A stretch of DNA of 64,000 bases from Strigamia acuminata. Its lineage: Eukaryota; Arthropoda; Chilopoda; Geophilomorpha; Linotaeniidae. Positions 15,834-26,486 of this stretch are shown one piece after another. A program made the translations under genes and the position numbers. Under the pieces are notes generated by a model. The model made no database searches, was not told the DNA's origin, and was given only the letters and a program-made list of their open reading frames with translations. Within the stretch, counting starts at the first letter, position 1. Each line of letters starts with the position of its first letter. The stretch lies in NCBI GenBank assembly GCA_949358305.1, contig OX442315.1, positions 27,430,427 through 27,494,426 of the forward strand, in the 5' to 3' direction.

Positions 15834-17746
15834 AAAAATAAAAATAAAAATTCAATTTATAGGAAATAATAAATAAATTAACATGATTATCGTTCAAGTG
15901 AGTGATAAATGAGATTCTTTTGTTAACGCTATTTATCTGAACTGCGCTCAAAGGGTCCCCGCCCTTTTAAATCGCAAACGCGTGCGTTAGAACAGGTTGT
16001 TAAACTCGACACGCAAAGGTAATCGCACGCGCCATACTGGCTAAGAATAATTCGCAGCATCCCTCCTCAACCGTCTCCGTTACAGATTGAATCAGTTGGA
16101 TTTTGTTCAAGGGCATAAAGGATACGCGAGGGGCAGACTGAGTCTTGTCTCACAATGTCTTTAAACTTTCCACCATGTTTTTTGTCGTCTCGTTTTAAAT
16201 TATAATTAGCGGCGGGGACAAAACAAAAAAGAACTTTTATCCCTAACACGATGACGTCAATCGTACAATTTGTTTATGGAAAGTGGAAACTTGATGTCCG
16301 TTTCACAGCCCTTGTATCGTGACAGAGCAAAAATGTCGCGTCAAGGATTCTTGCGGATTTTCCTTGATGCTTTTTTTATGCTCAGATGAGTGAACCGTCA
16401 ATCAATTTTATTTCTATAAAAAATACTTAATCAAACAAGGATAAAGGTGTTCGTGCAATTTGGAATTTTATTTGAATAAATGTTCCTTGTGGTCCCCCGT
16501 TTTTTAACTCGATGTTTTTCTTCGATTTACGACTTTTTAAACGTTTTTATTTAGGTGGCGCTTGTATACATCCGTAACTTATGACCTAGTGTTTATTTTT
16601 CCTAAAATTCGGCTTTAATATTTATGTTTTATGTAAGCAAAATAAATGGATAAATAAGGTTCAACGGAATTTAATTGTAATTTCCATTTTGCAAACATGA
16701 TGTCAAAGGTTCTGAACTTTTGTTTAATGTTATTTTAACGATCGGTAGGAGGCGAAAACAGTTGTTGGCAATCTGCTCAGTGAATGGGTCACCAGCCCTT
16801 GATCACTCGGTATGGCAGTGACGATTGGAAAGCGTCCAGAATTGCTTTACTAGAGCTAGCCCCGACCCGGTCCAAGCATAATCCGCCTGTTACGATTCAA
16901 AACTGAGTATGGCTGTTTAAAATTGATTCGAAATGGAAGATGATGGAATGTCAACAGGAAAAGGCAAAACCTCATCCCGGGTGTGTTAGGCGCCAATGAC
17001 AAACTCCAATCGAGGTGGGGCTGTCGGGTTCATTTTTTTCTTTCTTTTTTAAATACAATTTCAATGCCTCGATGTGATAAGGATGCTGTTGAAACTGAAA
17101 AGAAAAATTCCTAATAAATAAAAAAAAAAAAAAAAAAAAAAAATGAAAAAGAATTTTTATTAATTCGGAAAAGTGAAATGGGTTTGCGAATGAGAAAATG
17201 GAGGTCACTCAAGGCTGCCATGCTTGGTCATTATTTTTTTTCCACCGTAATTTTCATCTGGATATGGATATTGAGTCATGAGCTTTTTTATTTGGTTACT
17301 GCCGACTGATTTGGGTGTGACGATGAATCGCTCGAACATGCACATGCCTTATGTTGTTGTATTAGTAATCCTTTTCATGCCCTCGCACTATTTCTGTACA
17401 TTTTTCCAGTGAGACTCAGCGCGGGGCCCTTTTTTAAGCTAAGGAGCATGAATAAGAAGTGTGTCACTGTCCCTAAACATATTTAAAGAAATAAATTTAT
17501 CATCTTAAATCATTGTGAAGAATGAATTGATATATAAATGTCAAGGTCGATATCATTCACTTAAAAAATGATCACCGGATTTTCACTCTAATCATTGCTT
17601 TTAATAAGAAATTAAACGCAACGTTAGCCCAGATTTATTCTCCTTTTTAAATGCACCAAAAAAAGAAATTTAAAAAAAAGAAATTTAAAAATCCGCTCGA
17701 TTATCATAAACCGCAATGTTTTAATCGCCCTCAAGTTTTTATCACC

Positions 17747-17776
17747 ATGGCAACAGGTTATCACCTGTTGCCATGA
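17747..17776. repeat. perfect 13-bp palindromic hairpin with RFX-like half sites
   Basis: Two 13-bp arms reading CATGGCAACAGGT and its reverse complement flank a 4-nt spacer. GTTGCCATG is the half site of the X-box bound by RFX factors, so the structure presents two opposed X-box-like sites. Whether it acts as DNA or as a folded RNA is unknown. Confidence 0.7.
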
Positions 17777-19195
17777 CAATCGCTAAGGACTGGGCGGCGT
17801 CAGCACGAGCTCATCGCGTTGCCTGCTGGTGGGTGGTAGCGTGTTAAAGCGACCATCAGCTGCTTCAGACCTGTTCCAACTGGTTGCCATAAGGGCTGCG
17901 GGTGAAGTTTGTGTTGAATAGGACAACGACAGAGATTTATATTTTATAATTAGGATTGGCTTCAAGTTGAGAGTACATTAAGATAATGTTACATCAGTTT
18001 TGGCGAAGACTTTTAAAGGAAAAAAAAAATTATTTATTTTTTTTAAAATTTTTTAATTTCTGAAAATTTTTTTAAAATTTGGAGATTTTTTTTATTTTCC
18101 CCTCGGAGAACCCACACCCTGGAAATTTCCGCCCTCCCGTGTTTGTGGCTTTCCCAGAATGGCGCGACCTCGTGATGCAATCAATTCCCCCTCAGCAGGG
18201 CAAGTTCTCCGAATCGGAATGACGTCAAGAACCACACCCTTCCGCGCATGCCTAACTAACGTGAGCGCTCAGAGGGGAAATTCCAATCAGTCATTGACCC
18301 AAACTTTGCGGCGTGGCAAAGTAACTGCGTAGTAACTGAGCACGTGAACATGTTGACACTGCGTGAATCTTTTCTCCCGTTTTCCATTCATGGTGTTATC
18401 GAGAAGTGTTTTTTCTAACGTTTGATTCATGTCAAAGATGAATTTGTATATTCATATTGAATAAATGGATAAGAAAGGTTGCTCGCTTGTTTTGTTTTTC
18501 TTTAAATGACAATTTATTTAGCATCAGAGAAAATTAAAAGTTCATTCTTAAGGCTTTGTTTTTGTTGTTTTTTTACATCTCAGGTTTAAACACTTGATCA
18601 ATCTAAAACAATTCTCGTTTTCTTAAAAATTAAAAAAAAAACAGAAAAAAATTAATTATGATAATCATAATAATAATCTTTGCTTTTCTCTGATTTAAAT
18701 AGATAATATCATCATAGATTTTGATGATCCATGATTACAATTCTATGTATAAAAATACGTCCATTTCAAAATTTTTTTTCCACCCGTATAATGAATTTGG
18801 GTTAAGTTTGGGAAAATTAAAAATTAAAAAAAAAAAAAATCAAAAAAAAGTGAAATTACTCGTAATAATATTAATAGATCTTTGATTTTTCACTCCTTCT
18901 AATGAAATTACATCGAGATGTAAAAATCGACGCAATTAATTGAATTTCGCACATCCATTTTATAATAAAAGTAATATTTGGAAACACTTTTTGAAATACA
19001 ATAATAAATACATTTAAATAGATCACAAATTGCAATTGGACAATAACGGGACATGTGAAGAAGAGTGAGTCTTCTGCCAGCAGCAATGACGCAATTAGTC
19101 TCTTGATATGCTGTTGTATTCGACAAACAGCTGATGCAAACGATAGATGATGAGGCACGTGGACAGTGTTTTCTTTTTAAAACGATAAAAGACGA

Positions 19196-19196
<1 letters not shown>

Positions 19197-19233
<37 letters not shown>

Positions 19234-19281
19234 ATGACAATTTTTGTAGTAATAATAACAATAATAATAATAATAATAATA
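19197..19281. repeat. (AAT)n microsatellite, two arrays
   Basis: Two runs of AAT/ATA triplets, about 19197-19229 and 19250-19281, lie just downstream of the C/EBP stop codon on the minus strand, so they fall as ATT repeats in its probable 3'UTR. They also create a leucine/isoleucine/tyrosine-rich spurious reading frame on the minus strand. Confidence 0.9.
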
Positions 19282-19319
19282 TTATCAGTAATGAAGAAGT
19301 CCAACAGTCTCTTGTTTGT

Positions 19320-20282
19320 TTACAAGATCTTGGCCATGATATGATCAGAGAGAGTGGCATTGGTGCTGAGCATGGAACGCAGCGAGTTCAATTCGTGGGA
19401 CAGCGAATCTACTTTCTTCTGCAGTCGGTCGTTTTCGCGCTGCAAATCCTTCACTTTGCTCTCGGTGTCTTTGGAGCGCTGCTTGGCCTTCTCGCGACTC
19501 TTTCTGACGGCGATGTTGTTGCGCTCTCTCCGTCGTCGGTATTCGTCGCTGCTTTTGTCCACGGACTTCTTACTGTGTTTGAAGCTTTTATGGAGCGGCG
19601 ACGCCTTACGTGTCTCATCGGCCACGCTCTTCAACAGGTCGGACACAGCTGGGCTGGTGGCTGACGACTGGTAGTTGCACGACGAGACCGAGTAGGCGGG
19701 CGACGTGGAAACTACACCGGCTTGAGTTCGTGGCACTTGACCGCGGGATGGCTGCGGCAGACCCGAGATCCCGCTCCGGCTGCAGTTGCTGAATTGACCA
19801 GGTTGGATCGGTTCTTGCTTGATGCTGATGGGAGTGAGGGACGACCCTTCACTTCCGAAATTGGCTGCGTGACTGTGGACAGGCTGGGGCATGTACGCGA
19901 GCGTAGTTCGGACGGAGGTTACCGGCGGCGAGGACGGATGTGACACGGCTACCGCGCGCAATGATGCCGGCACGCGTCCGTTCAGTTGATGCGCTTCGTG
20001 CGCGTGCTGTTGCTGTTGTTGTTGTTGTTGATGGTGGTGATGTTGTTGGTGGTGTTGATGATGTTTCCCACCGTTTGACTTGTCGCCGAACAGGTCCGAG
20101 ATGAATCCCACGTCCTCGTTCGTGTACTGCGAGATGTCGTTCAAGTTCAGCGAGATCTCAGTGCTTTCCAAGTCCGGCAAATCTGAGAGCGTGTCGTCGA
20201 AAAAACAGTCTGTGTTCGCACGATCGATGCTCTTGGCAGTGGGTTTGCCGTACTGGTCTTCATACATTTGCGGCGAATCCAT
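19320..20282 (-). CDS. CEBPA: CCAAT/enhancer-binding protein, alpha/slbo type (bZIP transcription factor)
   Basis: Intronless bZIP transcription factor of 320 aa acting in the nucleus as a dimer on CCAAT/enhancer sites. I start at the ATG at 20282 because MDSPQMYE matches the MES..FYE/MESPQMY start of the family; the frame stays open upstream without an ATG. Visible parts: acidic/aromatic activation region around residues 41-66, a His/Gln-rich tract at 73-98, an IKQEP motif (sumoylation type) at about 154-158, a Ser/Pro-rich middle, then [11 protein letters not shown], the basic region with the NNIAVRKSR signature at about 255-265, and a leucine zipper to the C-terminus. Vertebrate alpha, beta, delta and epsilon and insect slbo share this layout, so one-to-one naming is approximate. 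It is head to head with a C/EBP-gamma gene about 1.6 kb away. Confidence 0.93.
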   Translation of the reverse strand: MDSPQMYEDQYGKPTAKSIDRANTDCFFDDTLSDLPDLESTEISLNLNDISQYTNEDVGFISDLFGDKSNGGKHHQHHQQHHHHQQQQQQQQHAHEAHQLNGRVPASLRAVAVSHPSSPPVTSVRTTLAYMPQPVHSHAANFGSEGSSLTPISIKQEPIQPGQFSNCSRSGISGLPQPSRGQVPRTQAGVVSTSPAYSVSSCNYQSSATSPAVSDLLKSVADETRKASPLHKSFKHSKKSVDKSSDEYRRRRERNNIAVRKSREKAKQRSKDTESKVKDLQRENDRLQKKVDSLSHELNSLRSMLSTNATLSDHIMAKIL

Positions 20283-20450
20283 GCCGATGTAGCATGGTGA
20301 CGAGGAAGACACGTATTCCTGCTCCAGTCTAACGGCGATGTTGTTCAATAAATTCGCCGTGTTGAACTCGGGTGCGATTTCGCTCTGCGGATGTGCGCTG
20401 CCAAAATGTTTTGCGCCGTACCTTTTCAGTGAGCTCCGTAGTATGAACTA
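20283..20450 (-). other. open upstream extension of the C/EBP frame without ATG
   Basis: The C/EBP frame remains open from the start at 20282 back to a TAG at about 20448, and reads through a plausible peptide ending [12 protein letters not shown] before MDSPQMYE, but contains no ATG. It contains CTG and TTG codons. Either this is 5'UTR or a non-AUG (CUG-type) start gives an extended isoform, as is known for vertebrate C/EBP-alpha. Confidence 0.45.
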
Positions 20451-21604
20451 CTCGTTATGTGATTCTAAGTCAACTGACTGCTGCGCTGGTGTTTACGAGT
20501 ATTAAATGTGTCGTGTGACGTGGGATGACGTTGGTGCTGTTCGCGTCATCAACTTCGCTCGATGGTGCCACTACGCTCCAAAAGTTTAAGTTTTGGGTCG
20601 GAAATTGGAGATTGACAGTTGTTTTCACGCAGATAAAGGCTCATGTCTTCGTGATTTTATCAGCAAAAGATGACTTTTGTTGTTGTTTGCGAGTGTTTAT
20701 TTCATTTTCTATGTTTTTAGTTGGGGATTATTTTCTTTAAAGCGGATGGACAAAGTGTGTGTTGCGGAGCAGCGATCTGGCTGGTGCCAGTTTCTAGCGT
20801 CCACCAGAATATCCGTCTTGATTAGTAGAAATCTCAGATCGTGATAAATTTGGAATTACCAGTTCAGATTATAAGAATTGTAGGAAGCCTTGGGCTGTTT
20901 TACGATAGTCGTGGCAAAGAAACGGACAGTAGATGGGGGGAAATGATAAATCTAGGGGTTTAAATTTGTTTTAGATCAAATAAGTATTTATTTTATAAGA
21001 AATTCATCAAGTTGACCTACAGACTAATTTTGGACTTGTTATATGAGAGTTTAAAATCAACATAAGATGTTGGAAACTTTTTAGCATAGAGCGTTGTCAG
21101 GCAGGCGTCAATACCCGTCTTATAAAGATACGGGTGAAATCGTAAAATGAACGTTTGGGAATACAGCGCCATCTATGTATAGAACCAGTTACTTTGTGAC
21201 TTTTAAAACACTAATAATTCCACATAAAAATTGTTTTTTTTGTATTAATTCAAAACCAAAAAGGGTTATTTTAAAGTTTTGGGTTTTTTTCTGCATTTTT
21301 CTGTATTTTTCTGCATTTTATTACATCCGCTACTTCTTGTTGCAGAAACAGCAATCCAGTATTGCATCATACTTCACAACGGGTATTTCGTCATCTACGG
21401 GTTTGGTAGTCTCGCATCAAGGGTCACATTTAGTCGTCGTGTATATTTTTTAATTCTTGAAGTAGAAAAAAGTAAGCATTGCAATTTTGTAGCCTTATAA
21501 CCATTGATTAGTGTATGTAATTATTGCTAATGATATTATAATTTATAGTATATTTTTTCAAACAAAATATTTCTTTTTATAGTGCGTGGGTTGCTGCGAG
21601 GCTT
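20451..21604. promoter_or_regulatory. shared intergenic region between divergent C/EBP genes
   Basis: About 1.2 kb separates the two divergent C/EBP genes. It contains TGACG motifs near 20517-20530 and no supportable coding exon. It must hold the promoters of both genes; I cannot place a TATA box or initiator with confidence. Confidence 0.5.
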
Positions 21605-21873
21605 ATGGGAAATTACTTCAAAATGGCGTCATCAGTGCAAAGCAAGTAAATCAATTCGAATAGAAACATTTTGTATTCTAGTTAACAGTTGATTGTATTT
21701 CGTACCAACCAAACTATTAAGAAGGAAATTTTTCCTGTAAAACTTATGAACAACTTTTATACATAATCGAAACCGATTATTGACTGTATTTCAATATCCG
21801 TAAGTGAGCTTTTGAATTGTGTCTAAACCGTAATTGATTTACTTTGATTATGTGTTCCAGCCGGATCAAATGA
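21605..21873 (+). promoter_or_regulatory. predicted spliced uORF leading into CEBPG
   Basis: An ATG at 21605 opens a frame to a donor (GTAAAT) after 21645; joined to the acceptor before 21861 it reads 17 codons and ends in TGA at 21871-21873. That stop overlaps the CEBPG start ATG at 21870 as ATGA. Small uORFs control isoform choice in vertebrate C/EBP genes. The splice junction is inferred from GT/AG and phase only. Confidence 0.45.
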
Positions 21874-22349
21874 AAATGTCACCGTGCAGTAACAGGCGCG
21901 ACAGTTCCGACAGCGACGAATCAAGCAGGAGCAAGAAACATCGCTCGAACAGTCGGAAATCAAACGGAATGGACAAAAATACAGACGAATACAAACACCG
22001 ACGAGAGAAGAACAATATTGCCGTCAAGAAATGCAGGAGCAAGAGCAAAATGAAGACACAATTGACATTGGACCGAGTAAACACTTTACGAGAGGAAAAT
22101 GCCATTCTCGAAGGCAAAATCCAATTACTCACGAAAGAGTTAAGTTTTTTAAAAGATCTGTTCTTGGCTCACGCTGGCAATGCTCATGGCCAGAATTTAC
22201 AAGACGTGGATTGGGATAAAGTGTTAACTTCCGATGACGGTGTCAGTTTGATGGGCACGGAAGAAAATGAAAAAGTCGATACCGACGCGAATGCTGTCCA
22301 GAATGATCATAAGTACACGTTTCGTGCTAACATTAAGTTCCAAGTTTGA
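21870..22349 (+). CDS. CEBPG: CCAAT/enhancer-binding protein gamma (bZIP)
   Basis: A 159-aa bZIP protein. A splice acceptor (ttccag) lies just before 21861, so the start is the ATG at 21870 in the second exon. After a Ser/Arg/Lys-rich N-terminus comes NTDEYKHRREKNNIAVKK, with Cys in the NNIAVKKCR position typical of the gamma class, then a leucine zipper. There is no long activation domain, as in vertebrate C/EBP-gamma and fly Irbp18, which act mainly as obligate heterodimer partners of other C/EBP and ATF proteins. Its neighbour is the alpha-type C/EBP on the opposite strand. An AATAAA at 22890-22895 is the likely poly(A) signal. Confidence 0.93.
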   Translation: MKMSPCSNRRDSSDSDESSRSKKHRSNSRKSNGMDKNTDEYKHRREKNNIAVKKCRSKSKMKTQLTLDRVNTLREENAILEGKIQLLTKELSFLKDLFLAHAGNAHGQNLQDVDWDKVLTSDDGVSLMGTEENEKVDTDANAVQNDHKYTFRANIKFQV

Positions 22350-22889
22350 ATTAAATCACAATCACGTGACCTTACCGTAAACAAATCGACGTGTCAATTT
22401 GATTGAAAAATTGTTCTTTACAATTATGCTCGTTTTCTTTGCATTTATAATTTGATTTTCTGTTTCAAAACTCTAGGAAGTCACTGGGAAAGAAAAATTT
22501 ATAAATACATAATATACATAAATACATATATTTTAGGAAGCACAGATAATTATTTTGTGTGCGTTTTAACACGGTATAATTGGAAACATTGTTGAATAAC
22601 GCGGTATGCTTAATATTGTCATATTTTGTGGACTATGTAACAAAATACAGTAGTTCGGTTTATAATCATAACTGGTGTTTAAGTATCTGCCTTTGTATTG
22701 GTATTTGGTAATGTGTACAATTTTCATTGCATCATGTGTGAGAGTAATAATCACACTTTTGTTACGGTATTCGATTTGCTTGTCCGGCAATTTCTTTTAG
22801 TTTAATGGAATAGATTCTACCATTCCATTATCACTATTCTGTAACTTAATTTTTGTATTGTATTATTTTTGTGCGATTAGTGCGATTTG

Positions 22890-22895
22890 AATAAA
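22890..22895 (+). terminator. poly(A) signal of CEBPG
   Basis: AATAAA about 540 bp after the stop codon, convergent with the SEH1 poly(A) signal (AATAAA on the minus strand at 22954-22959). The two 3' ends are so close that the transcripts probably abut or overlap. Confidence 0.6.
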
Positions 22896-22953
22896 GTGTA
22901 AAATGATTTTAAATTGGACATGTCAATTTTTTTTCACAAATTGCAATCAAATG

Positions 22954-22959
22954 TTTATT
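22954..22959 (-). terminator. poly(A) signal of SEH1
   Basis: AATAAA on the minus strand about 90 bp past the SEH1 stop codon. Confidence 0.6.
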
Positions 22960-23045
22960 CATACGAATGTTAAGTTATATACAAATCTTTAAAGTAATTT
23001 GTTAAAAATGCAGTAAGAATTAATCGATAGAAAAACGTTTTTGAA

Positions 23046-24594
23046 TCATCTGTGAATCGAGGAAGCCATACCGAAAAAAACATTTGCCGAGTGCGAATTC
23101 TGAGAAAGAGCATCTGGTTGCACAGTATTGCTGTCTCCTTTTATCACGGAAATACATCGCCACTCGTTTAAATAATTTGCTACAAATCGTAAACATGTTA
23201 ATATATTGGATATCGTTAATATTAAAAATAAATATAAACCTTTCCATAATCTAATGTGTCCATCATCACCAGACGACGCTAAAATTGTGCCAGTGATATT
23301 CCAACTTGTACGCCAAACCTATTTTCGTAAATCGTTATTGTTGTGTTTTTAAATTAAGCTTTAAATTAATTCAATACCGCCGAGTTGTGATCGGAGAAAT
23401 GTGCAGTTTGTAAAACCTCAAATCGTTGAATTGCCTCATCGGATGAAGCAGAAGGACTCGTTTCTTGACTAATTAATAAACGGATAAGGTTTTCTCACGT
23501 GTCGTTATTTATACCGCGATTTACTCAACATACCGTAATGGTTTCAGAATGATTATATTAACATCTTTAGACGCGACAGCTAACACGTGATAAGATCGCC
23601 CCAAACTTGGAGCAAATGCCAAATCATGAACAGCATCGGTAATGCTTACTATCGTCTCAATTCGCATCCAAAGCCTGTAAAATTAGAATTTCAACCATTA
23701 ATTACAAATCTGGAAAACATATTTCGGGTCATTTTTACCGTGCACTGTCGCTGTATTCGTAAATGAAAACCTTGCCACCTAGAACTGGATTTGGGTCGTC
23801 ACTACCGATGGCTAACATTGCTGGAGACGAACTAAAATTACAATTTATTATTAAGTTTCCATGGCTTATTTTCAATCGGTTAAGTAGCCCACTGAGAAGG
23901 ATTCCACGACAAACAACTGCAACTCATTCGGCATTGAATTTCGTTATTGAGTGACCACTGACTCAAATTTGTCACATCGGGAGCGTCGTATATACGAACT
24001 ATACCATCAGCTGATGAAGTTGCCTATTAGAATAGTTACTCAAAATTATTACATGTTTTAACTCGAAAACTAATGATACTTACCAGCTGCAACCCCAAAT
24101 GTTTTGGTGCGAACTTAACATCGGTTACTGAAGTACGACTATCTACTAAACTGCTTCTTTTAATCCAATGACTTAAACCTTTATCACTGCCCGTACTCTC
24201 ACCAACTGAAATTTAAAAAATGAATCAATATTAAAACAGATATTCATCAATTTAAATAAAAATACCAATTTCCTCCCACACAGACGCTGTTCGGTCAAAC
24301 GAGCAAGTGGCGATAATTTGCCCAAACTCGGGATGACCCCAGTTTATTTTCCACACCGAGCCATTATGGGCTTTCCAAGACGCTGTACAAATCCATTGGC
24401 CATCGTCGGATAAATCCCAAATCTAAAATCAATTTGAATTAATTCACACATAAAATCACCGAATATGCACATGATAAATTTACTTTCACAGTTTGATCGC
24501 TCGAGCACGTAGCCATTCGTTTTCCGTAAAAATCAAAAGCGACATCGTGTATGAGATCTTTGTGCTCGGCATTTATACTTTTAACTGCAAACAT
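23046..24594 (-). CDS. SEH1L: nucleoporin SEH1 (WD40 beta-propeller)
   Basis: Nine exons: 24484-24594, 24266-24422, 24084-24205, 23893-24023, 23739-23831, 23534-23674, 23378-23468, 23240-23318, 23046-23179. They sum to 1059 nt, 352 aa (human SEH1L is 360). SEH1 is a seven-blade-type propeller in the Y-shaped Nup107-160 nuclear pore complex and in GATOR2, where it regulates mTORC1. Diagnostic stretches are the start [18 protein letters not shown], the [11 protein letters not shown] segment, WGHPEFGQ in exon 2 and the [19 protein letters not shown] segment across exons 7-8. The donor of exon 4 is the weak GTGGGC. Introns are 48-66 bp. It is head to head with NEURL2 (543 bp between start codons). 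Confidence 0.95.
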
Positions 24595-25137
24595 TTTGAA
24601 TCTTCTCGAGGCAATGTTGAGACTTCTCGGACGAGAATAACTTTTTGGCGGTAACTAGTGGCGCCCTCAAATTACATTATACCAAACTGAAAACGTGAAT
24701 AAATTTTCTAACATTACAATACTAATTAATTTGTGCTCCAACCCAAGAAACGTAACTATTTATTTATTTATTTTTGGTTAATGTACGTTTTCATTTCGTA
24801 AAATCTAATTAAATAAAAAGTAAAAGTTTCGCAGCTACAGCGCTGTTGTTGTTGGTGCATTCAAGGTGCACACTGATCTAACAACAATTTCAGAACGGTC
24901 GTTTTTAGACATCTGATATCTCCAGGGAGTTAATAATCGCAAAAATCACCGCAAAGAAATATATTTTTAGTATAAAAATGAACTGTATAACTATGGAAAT
25001 ATTGTTTCAATTCTGACTGGTATTGCTATACGTAAGTACAAAGAAACAAACTGCAAATTTTTCAATTATAAATCACGATTTCGTGGACTTACATTTTGAA
25101 TAATTCGCCTAGGTTTTCCTCATCACCGAAATAAGAA
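24595..25137. promoter_or_regulatory. bidirectional intergenic region SEH1/NEURL2
   Basis: This 543-bp stretch lies between the divergent start codons of SEH1 and NEURL2 and contains no coding potential that I can support. It must contain both promoters and 5'UTRs; a short 5' intron of NEURL2 is possible near 25032-25113 (GTAAGTAC at 25032, AG at 25112). Confidence 0.5.
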
Positions 25138-26147
25138 ATGTCGCCAACTCGTTTCCATTCTTACCACAGCGAAAATATAATGCTATGTGACGACAACATG
25201 GTCGCATGCAGAAAATCGAGCTTTGCTAACGCTATCGCTTTCAGTGAAAATCCATTGCTTCCCGGTGAAATATTTCTGTTGGAAATCGAGAAGAATGAAC
25301 GTGGCTGGAGCGGACACATGAGATTAGGACTTACACAACTCGACCCGCGTACAAGTTTTCCTTTACCTCAATACGCACTGCCCGATCTCGCCAACATGGG
25401 TCACTCGTGGATATTTGCTGTAACAAAATCCCACAACAAAGTGAATAACCAAGACCATTCGGATTCCGAGACGATAAACGACGAATCTCACGATTTGCGA
25501 CTTAATCACAGTGGTAGTGGTAGCAGTAACAGAAACAATGGTAGCAGTAGCACCAGTAATACTTCGCCATGGTCTATTTTGGGCATTGGTGAACAGGTCT
25601 ACACGAGTCGAGGTGTGATTCAGAGAAATGTACTTCGGCCGTTACCAAACGTAAAGAATAATAAATTTTTTTTGGGCTTGGAAGATAACTTGATGTTGTC
25701 CAGAAGTTTGTTTGGTAAAGTGCCGCGAAGACACACCTTGAAATCAGACTTTACGAGTAATATGGTGAATATTTTACCGACTGATGTAGGCAGCAGAATT
25801 GGTGTTATGTACATAAATAGTGGCGAGTTTGCCGAGATGCATTTTATAATAAATGGAGAGGATCAAGGTGCATGCGCTATGGATATACCGTTCAAAAACG
25901 GTCCGATATTTGCTGTTGTTGATGTTTATGGTACGACCAAACAAATACGAATCGTGCAGCTTTATGGAGGTTAGATTAAAAGAATTTTGTTTTTGATTTC
26001 ACATGGTATTTAATGATAATTCTTTGGTTTTTTTCAGTTGCATCGCTTCAAAGTGCATGCAGAGACGCTATTTTACAGTATATTACGAAAACTGCCGTGT
26101 CATCGCTACCTTTACCGACGAAACTTAAAGAATATTTAATGTATTGA
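25138..26147 (+). CDS. NEURL2: neuralized-like protein 2 (NHR domain plus SOCS box)
   Basis: Two exons, 25138-25969 and 26038-26147 (942 nt, 313 aa; human NEURL2 is 285). The N-terminal [15 protein letters not shown] and the later GRIGVMY-type and NGEDQG segments define a neuralized homology repeat. A Ser/Asn/Gly-rich insert around residues 115-145 interrupts it, which explains the extra length. The second exon encodes a C-terminal SOCS box ([15 protein letters not shown] ... [12 protein letters not shown]), which recruits Cullin-E3 ubiquitin ligase components. Vertebrate NEURL2 (Ozz) is the substrate adaptor of a muscle E3 ligase. Confidence 0.93.
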
Positions 26148-26486
26148 ATTTGTAATATTTAATTTCATATGTAATTTGTATTATATTGAAACGAAAGACT
26201 ATTTTATTCGGTTTATTAATTTAATCAATTTAATCAGCTTGGAAGTATTCATATACATTTCTGATTTAAAAAAAAATGGATTTAGTTCGAAAATAAAAGT
26301 TATACATTTGAAAATACGCCCCCATTCTTATATAAATATATCTTTTGAAAAAAATCGGCCATAAATTGCGTCTTTAAATTGGTCAGAAAATGCCGAGTTA
26401 ATACTGTGGTATGAGGAATGATGACGACAAAGTTGACGTCAAGGCCATTAGTCGAGCGACGCCAGTGTAAAGACAGACAGACAAAC

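Larger units (their letters stand above)
1..19195. other. gene-free AT-rich desert upstream/downstream of the C/EBP locus
   Basis: I find no supportable gene here on either strand. Open frames are short (under about 150 codons), low-complexity and lack recognisable domains. The stretch holds homopolymer runs (for example poly-A near 15800-15830 and 17130), short microsatellites, two strong hairpins (near 6319-6390 and 17747-17776), GC-rich islands near 9100-9250 and 13490-13620, and an excess of CACGTG and TGACGTCA palindromes. Its position beside a developmental bZIP gene makes a distal regulatory role plausible, but that is inference. Confidence 0.6.

Noticed and set aside
18908-19360. 150-codon hydrophobic frame on the minus strand
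   Set aside because: It is produced by the (AAT)n microsatellite and overlaps the C/EBP 3' end; no membrane-protein features beyond low complexity.
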